Source of the DNA: Trema orientale
Taxonomy: Eukaryota > Streptophyta > Magnoliopsida > Rosales > Cannabaceae
DNA: 64,000 nt
Assembly (NCBI GenBank): GCA_002914845.1
Contig: JXTC01000023.1
Coordinates: 866,616-930,615, forward strand
Direction: 5' to 3'
Made by a program: the position numbers and the translations under genes. This document shows, one piece after another, positions 45,986-58,554 of the stretch (the first letter of the stretch is position 1; the number at the start of each line of letters is the position of its first letter). The notes beneath the pieces were generated by a model that did no database searches, had not been told where the DNA came from, and saw only the letters and a list, made by a program, of their open reading frames with translations.

Positions 45986-46799
45986 TATATCTTATTCATG
46001 AACTATTTCACTCTAATATATGTGGCTACTATTTTGGAGGCATCTGCACAACATGGTGATTTTGTTTTGTGGCTAATGTTTGCAACCTCTATCGGAAGTA
46101 GATGATAAATATGTAGACATTCTTTTTTGGTGTAAAAGTTTATAAAATATTGGCTTATAACAAAAAGATACTATATAAAAGTATGTAATATACTTGCTTA
46201 TAATATTTAGTCTTAGCCTATATGGTTTATATCAATTGTATTGTACGAATGTTTGCTAGTTCTAGCTCTGAAATAACATGACTAGAACAACTCTTTCTTT
46301 CTTTTTATAAGTTANAAATATGTACCAAATTTTAGAAGCTTGGGTATTTTAGTCAATATACCACTAATTCCATTCCATTCTAATGTCTAACCAAACAAAG
46401 TAATTCTTATTCCCATATTGATTCCTATGTTCAACCAAACAATAGAATATTATTCCGATTCCTATTCTGATTCTATTCCATTACGATTCCTATTACGATT
46501 TCTATTCCATTCCGCGAACCAAACGTGCCATCAGACTTTTTGCCATTCCAAAAGTGAGAAAGTTGAAATCCTAATTTCAATACCCTTTCAATAGATTAAA
46601 TGGCACAAATGGTCCCTTAACTATCTTGGTACTACCGATTTGGACTCTATATTTTCAATTTTGGCCAAAGAAACCCTGAACTTTCATTCTGTTGGCAAAA
46701 CCATTCAGAGATCCAGATTACCAAGAATCACTCTCTCTTTTCCTCTTCTCCCTCCTTTTCTTTTCTTCTAACCACCATGAGTTCCTTTTTTCTTCTTCT

Positions 46800-46845
46800 A
46801 ACCCACGGGAGAGGGAGATCTTTTAGATCTTTCTCTCCCGTGGAG
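46800..46845. repeat. Short near-perfect hairpin
   Basis: CCACGGGAGAGGGAGATCTT and its inverted copy face each other around TTT, with one mismatch. It is GC-rich against an AT-rich background. A decayed version lies at about 42085-42115. Confidence 0.6.
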
Positions 46846-46929
46846 AGTTTTATATTTTTTGTTTTATTTTTTGTTGTGTCTTTTAGTTTCTCACACTTTT
46901 ACCTAAAAAAATAAAAACAAAATTACAAA

Positions 46930-47240
46930 AATATGGTGAGTCAGTTTTTTTTTTTTCCAATTTCTGTACTGTTTTTTAGAAAAATACCACTTCTTAGTTT
47001 TTTTTAGAAAAATGTCATTTTAAAGAAATGGTCACTAGTTACCAGTGTTTGAAAACTGATTATCGGTTACTAGATATAAATACCTTTGGTTACTAGTTAG
47101 CAGTGCTCAAAAATTAGTTATCGGTTACTAGTTATTATTTTAAAATGATATTTTTCTAAATACTTTTTTTAAAATGGCATTTAAAAAAAAATGCAATACC
47201 GGATCTTATAAAAAAATGAGCCAACCGTAAATTCTTTTCT
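46930..47240. mobile_element. Foldback / MITE-like unit related to 9045-9432
   Basis: Flanking AGAAAAAT(A/G)..CATTTT and AAAATGATATTTTTCTAAAT blocks are inverted around a GTTACTAGT-rich core (47035-47145), as at 9045-9432. Ends are diffuse and no target duplication is clear. A further scrap lies near 47880-47975. Confidence 0.5.
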
Positions 47241-47977
47241 AAACTGACCGTACATGGCCTAATTTTCTCATGTCCTTTTCCTTTTTTTTAATGACTCTTC
47301 TTTAAAAGAGAAATTGGAGCAGGCATCGCCTTTTTATACTTCATTTTAATAAATGTCTTTTTTTATAATTAAATAGCCAAGTATATATAGTTTTATATTT
47401 GGTATATCTACTTGTATACCAAGTTTAATCTAAAACTGTGTGCATCATTTACATATTAGGTTTAAATTTATCATGTTTTACACTTTGTATATTCGTTGCT
47501 ATATCGGTCATTTTGTTATTAGCCTATTTTTTCTCTAATAATAATGATCATTAGCCAAAAATTTTATTAAAGAACTCAAAAAACTGTTATAAAATCATTA
47601 TATTAGTCATAGAAAAATCATAAATTTACTATCATAACTATAATATCTACTTGTTACTAATAGTGTGACACTCTTGTTTTAAAAAAATAAAATTGTGACA
47701 CTCTTAGGGCTTGTTTAGATACACTTTTATTTTCTGTTTTCTGTTTAAATAAACAAAAATTTATAATTTCTTTTTTCGAAAACATGCTTGGTAAAATTAT
47801 TTTTGTTTTCTATTTTTAAAAATTGTAAAAAAAAGTTTTAAAAATAATCCAAAATTTTTTTAAACAAAAAGTAAAACAAGAAAGTGGTATTTTTTAAATA
47901 AAAATTTTTAAGTGATATTTTTTTGAATAAACTTTCAGAAGTGATATTTTTCTAAATAAAAGTTTTAAAATAGTACT

Positions 47978-49290
47978 TGTTAGAACATGATAGTGTTTGG
48001 CATCTTATGATCTTCTAGGTTGTAATGAACAATTAATAAACTTTCGGTTATATTTCTATTTTGAGTCTTTGTATATTTCTTTATGTGTAATCATGTGAGA
48101 AGACTGTCCTGTCATTCCTCAATTTGGCAACAAAGGACACCATTAACTTGGGTTCGATGGTTGTTTGTCGTGTCATGTGGTCAAAATGTCTAGACGGTAG
48201 GTTTTTCAAATTAGTGTTGTTAAGTTCATTCACTGCATTTACTTATTTGTTTAATCTCTCTGCATGTTTGTTTAGACAGTTTGTTTTTAACTGTTTCATG
48301 TGTTAGTTAGTTTGTCAAGTCAGTGCATATGGTGTAGGTTTTAACATTTGTGTATTTAACTAGTTTGTAAATTATGATCTGTTTTACTTGTGCATTAGAA
48401 TGTTTTGTCAAGATGAGACCTTTGGATCCAAGTTGTAAATCTCATTGTTAAGTTTGTCTCATCACTGTCTCTGAATGTTTTGTCAAGATGAGACCATCAA
48501 ATTTGAGTTCGTAAATCTCATTGATAAGTTTGTCTCATCAAGATATCTGAATGTTTTGTCAAGACGACACATTTTAGATCTTATTTATTATTTTCAAGAT
48601 ATCATTGTTGTCCCTTTTAGTCCATTTGTACTTATCTATATAAATAGGAAGTTTCCTTTTCATAGGACTACCTCTTTTATGCATTATAAGATATATCGTT
48701 AGAGGCTCTCTTGCTTGAAAAGTAAGAAGAGATTTCTACGAGTGTAGTTGTATTTCACTCTAAGTTTCTTTTTCATTCAATCTAGTTATTGAATTTATTT
48801 TGATGGAAAGACCTATGGTGACCTGAGTACAAGGAATCTTATGTCTTTGTGCTGGAGCTAGCAAGCTTAAGAACAACAAGAGTTGAAGGGATTTTAGCGA
48901 CTTTTTCACTTGTGGGAGCTTGTGATTGACTTGAACACGAGAAGGATCTTGTGTGTTTATGCTGGAGATGGAAAGCTCATCTACAACAGCTGAAGGGAGT
49001 TTGACATTAGATTAAAAAGTATTTTCAATGAAGGAACAGAGGCACAAACTAGTGGCAACTAGAAAGGAGTTCCAGAATTCATTGTATAAGACTTTTTTTG
49101 TATTTCCATTTTGTGTCTAGTGAATTATTGCTAATTAGACTAGGTCTCGTTGATGTAAGCATAACATAGTTGTACTATACTATGATAAAATCTCGTGTGT
49201 CCCTCTTTCTTTGTTCTTGATTCTACTTATTTGCTATAAGTTTTTGCAAATCTAGAAATCTGATAAAATAATAGAGTAACCTGACTTAAT
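47978..49290 (+). repeat. 5' LTR of a plus-strand Sire-like copia
   Basis: It starts TGTTAGAACATG, and its end lies just before TGGTATTAGAGC (49294-49305), a one-base variant of the initiator-Met primer site. It holds internal tandem repeats at 48399-48565 and 48818-48998. The end is not a clean CA, so the 3' limit is approximate. Confidence 0.65.
48399..48565 (+). repeat. Tandem repeat of ~75 bp inside the LTR
   Basis: Two and a partial third unit start with GAATGTTTTGTCAAGATGAG and continue with AAATCTCATTG(T/A)TAAGTTTG. They are largely identical. Confidence 0.8.
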
Positions 49291-49402
49291 AATTGGTATT
49301 AGAGCATACATTGCTTACTATATTTAGTGAGAATTCTGGATTTTTAAGTTGTGTTAATATGTTCTTTGTATTTTTGTGTTGATTATCATTTTCTTTTCAT
49401 CT

Positions 49403-49495
49403 ATGGATCAGCTTTGTGAATGTAGATCTATCTCTAGAACACTATTGCAAGATGGGTCAAATTATCCATATTGGATGGATAGAATGAGGTGCTGG
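49403..49495 (+). pseudogene. gag: Sire-like copia gag, N-terminal scrap
   Basis: An ATG about 100 bp after the primer site opens a frame ending DGSNYPYWMDRMRCW, the conserved start of copia Gag proteins. It is cut at 49496 by a minus-strand copia LTR. The gag C-terminal part probably survives at 57100-57693. Confidence 0.75.
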
Positions 49496-50936
49496 TGTTA
49501 ACTGGAATAAATTTCCAGAAAATATTTTCATAAAATCATTTTCAAGAACACCATAGTTTTGTAAAATAAAGAAACACAGTGGAATTGGTCATTTAAAATA
49601 GATCTTTTTATAAAACATTTCGGATCGTGATCTAACATAAATTAACTCTTGATCTAGACAAGAACAATACCCAGATTCGCTCCACAACCTTCTCGTCTTC
49701 CTATCTATTTTCGAAAGCCGTTTGATTGATCCGGTGAGTGGTCACCTTCTTGATTCCCAACAAAAAGATCCGCGGACGAACAAGAAGACAATCTCCTCAA
49801 ACCGATTTCTCTGGGACGGCCGAAACACAAAGGACAGTGAATCCCCTAGTGTAGCCAATTTTTCTCTGCTCTTCCTCTCTCTGTTTTTGTGTGACACTCT
49901 CTTCTCAAGGGGGTGTTTCACGTGTAGTTTATGTTCTGTACAGTTAGAGAACTTTTCTCTTAACTATAGAGAGATTAGTAAACCGTAATGGGCTTATTGG
50001 GCTTGTTGGGCTCAACTGTTCATCAAATAACTACTGGGCTTTAATTTGAGTTGGACAGGGGACCAGATGGATCTATAAAGCCCAAGGTTCAATGGACCAT
50101 ATATCCACTATCGTAATTAACTCTTAATTATGATTGAGCCTTGTCCATTAATATTGGGGTACACTACTATAGGCCCAATATTGAACTCTTGGACTAAATG
50201 TCATTTATNTGTATCTGCTCATACTAACACAGTCAAATTTACATAGTGAATACCGGGGCCTTGGTTTATATTATCCAAGTACTTGAAAAAACTCAAAGTG
50301 ACATCATATACATGGTATCCATCATGAAAAATGTTCTACACATTTCATATACTTTATCTTCCAAGATACCAGAGTTTGAACCATAAATCGGAACTAGTCC
50401 TTCAGTAACTCAAAAAGACAAAACACATGAAAGTAAGTTCATTAATCACTAGAATTAAGGTCTCTACGATAGTGCTAGATTAGTAAAATTAGAAATTTGA
50501 GTTACGACACTTAACCTCAAATGCTGTTATAACTTTCTTATAACACACTAGTATTTCTATCCGAAGACTCACTTTGATAATTAGATACTTCATTAATTAA
50601 ATAGACAATACTAAATTCTATGGCATAGTAAAGTATTCCATATTCAATATGCAGAATGCGAACAATTTAATTTAGACATAATGAAATAAAGAATATTATG
50701 TCTCTCACATATGAACTCATCATACGTATAATTCTTTATTACTCATTTCATGTCTTGGAATCTTTTAGATTTTTGCATAAGATAAACATACACATCACAT
50801 GTATATCAATGGGACATAAATGAAATAGAAATTCATAACATGGAATTTATTAATAACAAATAGATACTAAATAATCTAATAAATATTGTTTGTAATATCT
50901 AAATAATAAACTGCTTTATAGGACATTATTCCAACA
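49496..50936 (-). repeat. 3' LTR of the minus-strand copia
   Basis: It begins TGTTAACTGG and ends ATTCCAACA, then GGCCAAATGGGAGAT (reverse complement of 50937-50951) as polypurine tract. It is homologous to the solo LTR at 15914-17578. One N lies at 50209; the copy is shorter than the solo LTR (1441 versus 1665 bp), with apparent deletion around that N. Confidence 0.88.
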
Positions 50937-50949
50937 ATCTCCCATTTGG

Positions 50950-51750
50950 CCTTTAAAGCAGATGTGACATATCAGGTAGTCCCATTCCTTCTAGGTGGTC
51001 CTCAAATACTTTGGTAACCAAAGATTTGATAAAAGGATAAGCAAGGTTCTCTACAGACGCTATCTTACTCACTATCACGTCTCCTCTTTGAACAATTTCT
51101 CTGAGTACATGATATTTCCTCTCTATATTTTTTCCCCTCTTGTGGCTTCTGGGCTCTCTGGAGTTAGCAACTGCTCCACTGTTATCATAGTAAAGTGTCA
51201 TAGGTTGCTGTGCTCCAGGTACTACCTCGAGATCTATAATGAAATTACAAAGCTATACCGCCTCTTTAGCTGCTTCAGAAGCTACCACATATTCGGCCTC
51301 CATAGTTGAATACACAACAAAAGATTACATGATAATCCTCCATATAATGGCTCCACCACCAAGGGTAAAGACTAAACCAGAGGTTGATCTTCTAGAGTCT
51401 TTATCAGATTGAAAATCCGAATCATTATATCCAACAGGTGTTAGATCTTCTCCAGAATATAAAAGCATATGATTTCTAGTTCTCCGAAGATACTTTAGAA
51501 TATGCTTGACTGCACCCCAATATTCAGGTCCTGGATTGGATTGGTAACGACTTACAATCCCAATAGCATAACAAATGTCTAGTCTTGTGCAAAGCATAGC
51601 ATACATAAGACTTTCCACTGCCGAAGCATAAGGAATATTTCTCATCTGTTCTTTTTCTTCTTCTGTCTTAGGAGAATTCTCATTAGACAGAATAATTCCT
51701 TTACGAAAGGGTGTTAAACATTTCTTTGATTTCTGCATTGCAAACCTCAC
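50950..51750 (-). pseudogene. pol: Copia RNase H (minus-strand element)
   Basis: The piece at 51750-51325 reads YASAVESLMYAMLCTRLDI and YWGAVKHILKYLRRTRN, with DSDFQSDKDSRRSTSG. The second piece, 51201-50953, has LYYDNSGAVANSREPRSH and VSKIASVENLAYPF, the C-terminal RNase H phrases. The join contains a frame break. It ends close to the polypurine tract. Confidence 0.88.
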
Positions 51751-52570
51751 CAGTATTTTGTCTATATATAAAGCTTATGATAAAGCTAAGCATCTATTCT
51801 TTTTGTCTCGTAGAATCTGTATTCCTAGAACATAGCAAGCTTCCCCTAAGTCTTTTATATCAAACTATTATGCTAACCAGACTTTCACTGATGATAATGA
51901 TCTAACATCATTCCCAATGATTAGAATATCATCAACATGCAGTACTAGAAAAATCACTTTGTTATCCTTTTTATAGACATAAGGTTCATCTACGTTTCGT
52001 TCAAAATCATAAGACTTAATTGCTTTATCAAATCTTATGTTCCATGATCTAGACTCTCGCTTGAATCCATAAATAGATCTCTTAAGTTCACAAACTTTTC
52101 TTTCTTGACCATTTTCAACGAATCCCTCTAGTTGTATCACATAGATACGTTCATCTAGATTGCCATTCAGGAATACAGTCTTGACATCCATTTACCATAT
52201 CTCATAGTCAAGAGATGTAGCGATGGATAAGAGTATGCGAATATACTTGATCATAGCTACAGGAGAGAATGTTTTTTTATAATCAACACCTTCCTTCTGT
52301 GTATAACCTTTTTCAACTAACCTTGACTTTAAAGTCTCCACTTTGCCATCTATTCCTCTCTTTCTCTTATAGACCCACTTACGCCTAATGGGTTTTATCC
52401 CTTCAGGTGGATCTACAAGTTTCCAGACTTTGTTAGAGTACACGGACTATATTTCGGATTCCATTGCCTTTTGCTAGAGATCTTTATCAATATCATCCAT
52501 TGCCTGATTGTAGTTGTAAGGATCAGATTCTTGGTCACAAGACTCTTTTATTCCCAAGTATCTTTCAGGT
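51751..52570 (-). pseudogene. pol: Copia reverse transcriptase (minus-strand element)
   Basis: 52443-52192 has RRKWVYKRKRGIDGKVET and FSPVAMIKYIRILLSIA; 52191-51868 has DVKTVFLNGNLDERIYV, ELKRSIYGFKRESRSWN and the catalytic box LHVDDILIIGND, intact. A TAA separates the two where relatives have Q in the QMDVKTAF phrase. Two more stops follow before the DIKDLGEA phrase. Confidence 0.88.
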
Positions 52571-53740
52571 TATCTCACAACTCTCCCACTACAATGAGGA
52601 TCCAATATTTGTTGAGTTTCAAGTGATTTATCTTTTCTAAGTGCTTTCTCTATCTTATCTTCTATAGATGGGCTGATAACATCATCAGTTAATTCTTCTA
52701 GAACTAACTTACTTTTGGGCTTGAAATCTTTCATATAGTTTTCTTCCAAGAAAATAGCATTTGTACTCACAAACACTTTCTTTTCTTCTGTACTATAGAA
52801 ATAATACCCTCTTATTCCTTTTAGATAACCCACAAATAGACACACTTCAGATCGTGATTTAAACTTAGTTATTTTCCCTTTCAACATGTATGCTGGACAA
52901 CCCCAAATATGGATATGACGCAAACTAGGTTTATGTCATTTCCATAGTTCGAATGGAGTCTTAGGTACTGACTTAGAAGGAACTCTATTCAGTAGGTACA
53001 TAACAGTTTCTAAGGCATAATCCCAAAAAGATGCGGATAATTGTGAATAACTGAGTATCGACCTAATCATATCTAAAAGTGTCCTATTTCTTCTTTCAGC
53101 AACACCATTTAGTTGAGGCATACCAAGTTTTGTGAGTTGGGATAGGATCCCATTGTCTGTGAGAAATTTAGAGAATTCTCCAGAGAGGTATTCACCACCT
53201 CGATCAGATCGAAAGGTCTTTATATTCTTTTCTAACTGCTTTTCAGTTTCTGTTTTGAATTCTCTGAACTTTTCAAAAGAATCCGATTTGTGTTGCATTA
53301 GGTAAACATAACCAAATCTAGAATAATCATCCGTAAATGTAATGAAGTATTCAAAACCTCCTCGAACTTGAATATTCAAGGGCCCGCAGACATCAGTGTG
53401 TACTAACTTAAGACATCCTTGAACTCTAAGACCTTTTTCAGTAAATGATCTTTTAGTCATTTTACCTTCCAGAAAGGATTTGCAAGTTGGTAATGGTTTG
53501 ACTTCTAACGAACTTAGAGGTCCATCATTGACTAACTTTTGAATTCTGTTTAGGGTAATATGACTGAGTCTCAAATGCCAGAGATAAGTTTTATCATTAG
53601 TACTCACTTTCACTTTCTTATATTTAGGTTCCACATGTTCAGAATCATTTTCAAGATTGTGCAATGAGATGCTTTTAGGTTGAATAAAGAAAATATTATT
53701 CCTATGAGTACCAGTGCAAATAAGACTTTTATTCTTTCTA
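52571..53740 (-). pseudogene. pol: Copia integrase (minus-strand element)
   Basis: The long open stretch 53664-52936 holds the zinc-binding WHLRLSHI, a second pair damaged to CKSF, and the full core: VHTDVCGP, TFRSDRGGEYL and the glutamate in GVAERRNRTL, so D,D,E is present. 52923-52570 continues with GCPAYMLKGK and CLFVGY. A single stop at about 52935 separates them. Confidence 0.9.
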
Positions 53741-54885
53741 TAGAAACTTTCTTGTCAAAATGAACAGAATAACCTTGTCTCATCAAACAGGAAATAGAAA
53801 TCAAATTCCGTTTAAACACTGGAATATAATAACAATTCTTTATTTTTAAAACCCTAAAATCATCAAAATTTAAAATAACATCTCCTATTGCACGAGCTTC
53901 AACTATTGAGCTATCTCCCAATTGTATTGTAAACTCTTCACTAGCAAACTTCCTAGTTTTCTTCCTGCAAAGTATTACAAACATGGTTAGTTGCTCTCGA
54001 ATCTATGATCCAAGAATCGATAGAATCAACCACATGACAAGCCTCAATCAACAACAAATTGTTATTACCTTGTTTATCCTTGATATTGTCCTTCTCCTTC
54101 TTAAGGGCTAGGTAAGTTTTGCAGTTCCTCTTCCAATGTCCATCCTCACCGCAGTGGAAACACTTTCCCTTTGGTTTGGCATCCTTCTTGGTCTTCTTTT
54201 TCTTTGGAGCCAGGGAAGCAGGAGTCTTTTTCTTCCTTTTACCTTTTACCTCAGCTGACCCCGACTTATTCTTCTTAAGAATATTCTCTGTTATTTGTAG
54301 ATCTTTCATCAGGCCAGTAAGAGTATAATCCTTCCAGCAAATCTCATGATCAATCTTAAATTGATTGAAGGTGTCTGACAATGTGTTCAAAACTATGTCA
54401 ATTTGGGTGTCACAATCAATTTCAGCTCCAGAGATTTCCAGTTCGTTAAGATATGCGATAGCTTTCATCATATGTTCCCGAACTGGAGTACCCTTCTTTT
54501 GACGAATATTCATAAATGCACTTGTAGCCTCATTTCTAGCTTGACGACCGAGACTGGCAAACATTTCATCAACACTCAGCATCATGTCAGCAGCATTATC
54601 CATCCCACGATGTTATTATTGCAATATATTACTCATTGAGCCAAGTATATAGCACTTAGCCATCTCATCAGATTGCTTCCACTTATTATATAAGTTTCTT
54701 TCATCGTTGGTGGATTCCTCTATTGGCTGAGCAGGACATAGAGTGGTGAGAATCCGCTTATGTTTATTGGCAGTAAGCATTATGTCGAGGTTACATTTCC
54801 AGTCTACATAGTTTTCAACGTCCAGCTTATTTTGTGTGAGGAAAGTGGATAAAGGATTACGAGCTATATCTACTGAAAACTAAAT
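53741..54885 (-). pseudogene. gag: Copia gag and protease (minus-strand element)
   Basis: Gag sequence begins near 54884 (DIARNPLSTF, NYVDWKCNLDIM), is stopped by two TAA codons near 54615-54620, and resumes as an open 216-residue frame to 53953 with an intact CCHC knuckle, CFHCGEDGHWKRNC. Protease follows, with DSRAT where the family has DSGAT, a G-to-R change. The initiating methionine is not evident. Confidence 0.85.
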
Positions 54886-56405
54886 TAACATTCCATGTAT
54901 AAACAAACATAATATATCATGTTTCGAATATTTAACATACAATATGCAAGTGAAGTATCTCTAAGACTATCACTTATATTCATAGTAATTTAACCTACCA
55001 TTGATTTACAAGCCTCCAACGGGAAGTCATGCAATCAACAAGTCAAACTAAAACAATTTCAATTAGTAAATGGACAAATAATTCTTATCCCATATTTCTA
55101 ACTACCATTCTCTTTGGTCCTCTAATCGACTAATAAGTACTCCTACGGGAGGATATTAATATTTCGAGTTGAGTGTTTAACCATTGTTTCGGTAATTAAG
55201 CTTTCTATATAAGACCGTCTCCTACGGGCTATCAGCCTCATATAGTCCACCTAGTACCTTATCCTAAGAAGCTCATTTATAGTATTACTCGGACGAAAAC
55301 CCTCCTACGGGAGCTCTGCAAGATTCTGAGGCAAGGCTCATCCTAATACATAACGAACCAATAATGGAGACCATAAGGATCACATATCTTCTCCCACTCA
55401 ATATTTTATAATTAGGGATTTATAGATTTTGCCCAGTTATCTAACTAGCTTAGTAACCTAAAATTAATTATGTAAGCATGTTCATATTTACATGAGAGTA
55501 GCTCTAATTTTCTATATGACCTGTTACTAAAGATCATGATATAATACTTAATTATTAGGCATGCATGCAACACTGTCCTAATAATACCAAAGTAGTAAGC
55601 AGATAATTAATTAATTGGTAATGATTTACTAATTTCCGGTAATTTTAAAATTATTTAAAATTTAAATAATTCTAACTGATAAGATAATATTAAATATTTA
55701 ATTATGGAAGATAATATTTAAAATTTAAATTAGAAAAGATTTTTATAAAATATAATCAGTTTAAATAAAAGATTTAACTAATTAAATCTCCTTAAATATC
55801 TCAAATTTAAATTTCAACTTTTGAAATCTTAATTTGAATTTAACTTCCTTAAATATCTCCCATTATCTTATCCTGTCATATTTGAATTCAAAATTCAAAT
55901 CAATATCCAATCTTATTAAATATTTACCAACCATAAATTCAAATTTGAAAATTCGAAAAGATATTTTGATTCAAATTTAAATTTCAAATCTTCCCAAAAT
56001 TCAAAATTTAAAAGATAGAAGATTTATGGATAAAATATCCTACAATATCTCTAATTTGAATTAAAACAAATTTAAAATTCAAAATAGATAACTAACTATC
56101 ACATAATCAGTTTTAAAAATATCTATTCAAAATTTAAATTTAAAACTGAAAGATATTATCTCATAATATCTAATTTTTAAAATTTTTATTTCAGAATATA
56201 TCTAATTATTCAAATAATAATTAATATATGGTGGATATCAACCATATCCATAATTCAAATTAAAATATGCTATCATTTTAAATTTCAAAAATTCAAATTT
56301 AATAAGGATATAAAAAATTGAGTTGAAAATTTAATCTCTCAGTTTTCATAAAACTATGGATATGGATAATTTAAAATAATTTTAAAATAAAAATAATTAA
56401 AATTA
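54886..56405. other. Unassigned AT-rich stretch, very AT-rich from 55600
   Basis: No frame is supported. 55080-55400 has recurrent CTCCTACGGG words. From about 55600 to 56400 the sequence is almost entirely A and T, with repeated AAATTCAAATTTAAAA-like words. It may be the leader of the minus-strand copia, but its origin is not established. Confidence 0.4.
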
Positions 56406-57100
56406 TGGCTGGAAATACGAAACTTGTCGGGACCAGCCGACGGACTGAACGGGAGAAGGATGACCTCAGTCACTCTACAAGACCCATGATTGAACAAGAA
56501 GTCGGGCTATTGACTCTAAACCAAATGCTTAGTGGAGACAACCCACTGCATATTCCTTACTTTCATCCTTTTTAATTCTTTTCTTCTTTTACTTTCTAGA
56601 AATTTTACATTTTTCTGTTCTTCTTTTAGTTGTGTAAGAAAAAAAAGTAAAGTGATATGAAAACTTGATTTTTAAGTTGTGCTTAATTCTTGTGTAGGTA
56701 AACATGCCTAAAAGTGGAGACAAGTGGTAAAGAGGGAGCTTATGAAGGTTTTCTGGCATTTTAGTGCAGAGAGGCAGATTCTCAGGAAATGCCAAATTGC
56801 TACAGCAATGAAATTGGAGGTAAAGAATTTCTACAACAATAGGTCTAGTTCCAGCAATCAAAAAAAAATGAAAAGAAAAAAATGTGGGCAGCAGTTGTGG
56901 GGTAGTAGTTCTGTCACGTAGGGAGTAGGGCCTTCCATGAAGCCACTATCAGCCCATGATCCCCACTAAAAAAAAAGAGAAAGTGGGTAATTTGTTTTTC
57001 CTCTTTTTAAATCCTAGGCCCAAAAAATCTCCCATGATAGCAACTTCACTTCCTCTTGCACCTCACCTATTTCCTCCTCCTTCTTAACGGTAATGCCTAT
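56406..57100. other. Unassigned stretch between copia fragments
   Basis: No recognised gene. A GC-richer segment at 56420-56560 stands out from its AT-rich surroundings but matches nothing I recognise. Short frames at 56589-56921 on both strands lack family features. Confidence 0.4.
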
Positions 57101-57693
57101 CAGAATATGATCAGTGGCTGGGGATGAAAAAAAAATAGGGTCTAAGAAGCTCAAATTTTGACTTTCAAGGAGGACAAAGAGAGCAATGAAGAATTGCTCA
57201 CTGACTTACGAACTAGACTATAAAATTCTCAGGACCAACTAATCAAAACACAAAAGGAGCTAGATGAATCCAAGGAGATGATTTAGTACCTGACCAATTA
57301 AGGTTATGAAAAATTGAACATGATACTTCGAGATGGACAAAAGCCAAATTATAAATCAGGTCTGGGTTACACTGGTGAATCTTCATAAACACAAAAGGAG
57401 TGTTGCAATCCAATCCTTGTGGTTTCATAAGGAAGCTCAAAATTGAAATTAGTGAGGATTCAAAGCCTCATCCTTAGGTGAGTCCTTTCATTTCAACTTG
57501 TTACTTTTGTAGTAAGGCAGGTCATATCAGACCAAAATATTTCAAGCTAATGAAGTTACTTAGAAAAGGAGGAAGAAAGAACTTGAAAAATAATCTGAAA
57601 ATTGATAGAAAACAGAAAAAAAAAGTTTGGGTTCCTAAACTAGAAATATGCCTTATTGCACACATATCTCTAGTTGCTTATAATTCAGAAAAT
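57100..57693 (+). pseudogene. gag: Sire-like copia gag, C-terminal part
   Basis: The plus strand, over several frames, encodes a coiled stretch with LLTDLRTRLYNSQDQLIK and ELDESKEM, then GYEKLNMILRDGQK and GLGYTGESS, then a zinc knuckle, CYFCSKAGHIRPKYFKL, in which the last cysteine is tyrosine. This order is that of Sire-type Gag. It is probably the continuation of the scrap at 49403-49495, separated by the minus-strand element. Confidence 0.68.
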
Positions 57694-58313
57694 TAGTATT
57701 TTGATAGTGTCAATGACTTCTGAAAATTTAAAATTAAATTATAATTTTAAATTATAATTATTCTTAATCTGAATATGTATATTACCATCTCAATTTTATT
57801 TTTAATGTATAATTTTTTTCACACTTTAATTTGAAATTATTTAGTATCACGCTAGTTTAATAATTGAAAATATCACATATTACGGTGTCATTTTAATAAT
57901 GAGAAAATAGAATGAGATTAAAAAAATGAACTACAACAAGAAAGTAAGAATAAATTAATGGAATGTAATTACAAAAAAGAAAAATCCAATTCAGTAGGTA
58001 ACAAGGAGGTCACCTATCATGTAATCAATGAATCAATTTCTATATTTATAACCATTAAATATCTTAGATTTCTTCGGTACAATTACTCAACTTCTTATAG
58101 CCGTTTGTTTAAAATTTGACTATAAATATATGTATATGTATATATGTAGGGTGAATATAGATATACGTAACGTTGATAATAATAAAAATAATAATAAATA
58201 TGTACATAATACCATATAAGGATATATACATACATACAGAAGTATGTACTTATATCTATATCTATACATGTATTAGAAGCACAGATGACCTCTTAATTTT
58301 TCTTACTTGGTTG
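57694..58313. other. AT-rich stretch with TA microsatellites
   Basis: No gene. TATG/TATA runs lie at 58125-58155 and 58200-58270. The right edge abuts the hAT terminus. Confidence 0.5.
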
Positions 58314-58554
58314 TAGAGCTGTCAAAATGGGTCAGCCCGCGGCCCGGTATAGTGGCCCGCGGGCAAGGCCAGCTCGGTCCGTTCATTTTATGACCCAGGC
58401 TGGGCCTCGGATTCTCGGGCCTAGAATACTCTAGGCCCTTAGTTTTGTTTTTCTTTTCTTTGGGCCCAGACTCTGGGCCCTTTTTTAACAGATTTCCAAC
58501 GGTAATATTACCATTGGGTCTTTTCAGTTTTTTTTTTATTAAACTAATTTTTTT

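Larger units (their letters stand above)
43559..46529 (+). mobile_element. Degenerate PIF/Harbinger element with terminal repeats
   Basis: Left end GGCTACGTTTGGTTTAC and right end (reverse) GGCACGTTTGGTTCGC are imperfect inverted repeats; TCA lies outside each (43556-43558 and 46531-46533, one extra base on the right). The interior contains decayed versions of both Harbinger proteins, a transposase N-terminal domain and a Myb/SANT-like partner. First and last ~150 bp match the MITE at 11721-12096. A CT-rich leader lies at 43780-44130. Confidence 0.8.
49496..54885 (-). mobile_element. Minus-strand copia element, 3' LTR to gag
   Basis: The 3' LTR (49496-50936) and a collinear minus-strand series RNase H, RT, integrase, protease, gag define a copia element. 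The 5' LTR is not found to the right. The sequence from 54886 to about 56405 may be its leader but is unassigned. The left edge cuts a plus-strand copia gag. Stops and frameshifts occur throughout. Confidence 0.85.

Noticed and set aside
56408..56412. GCTGG as right-hand target duplication of the minus-strand copia
   Set aside because: The left flank is GCTGG too, but the sequence before 56408 does not end like an LTR, so a five-base match is likely chance.
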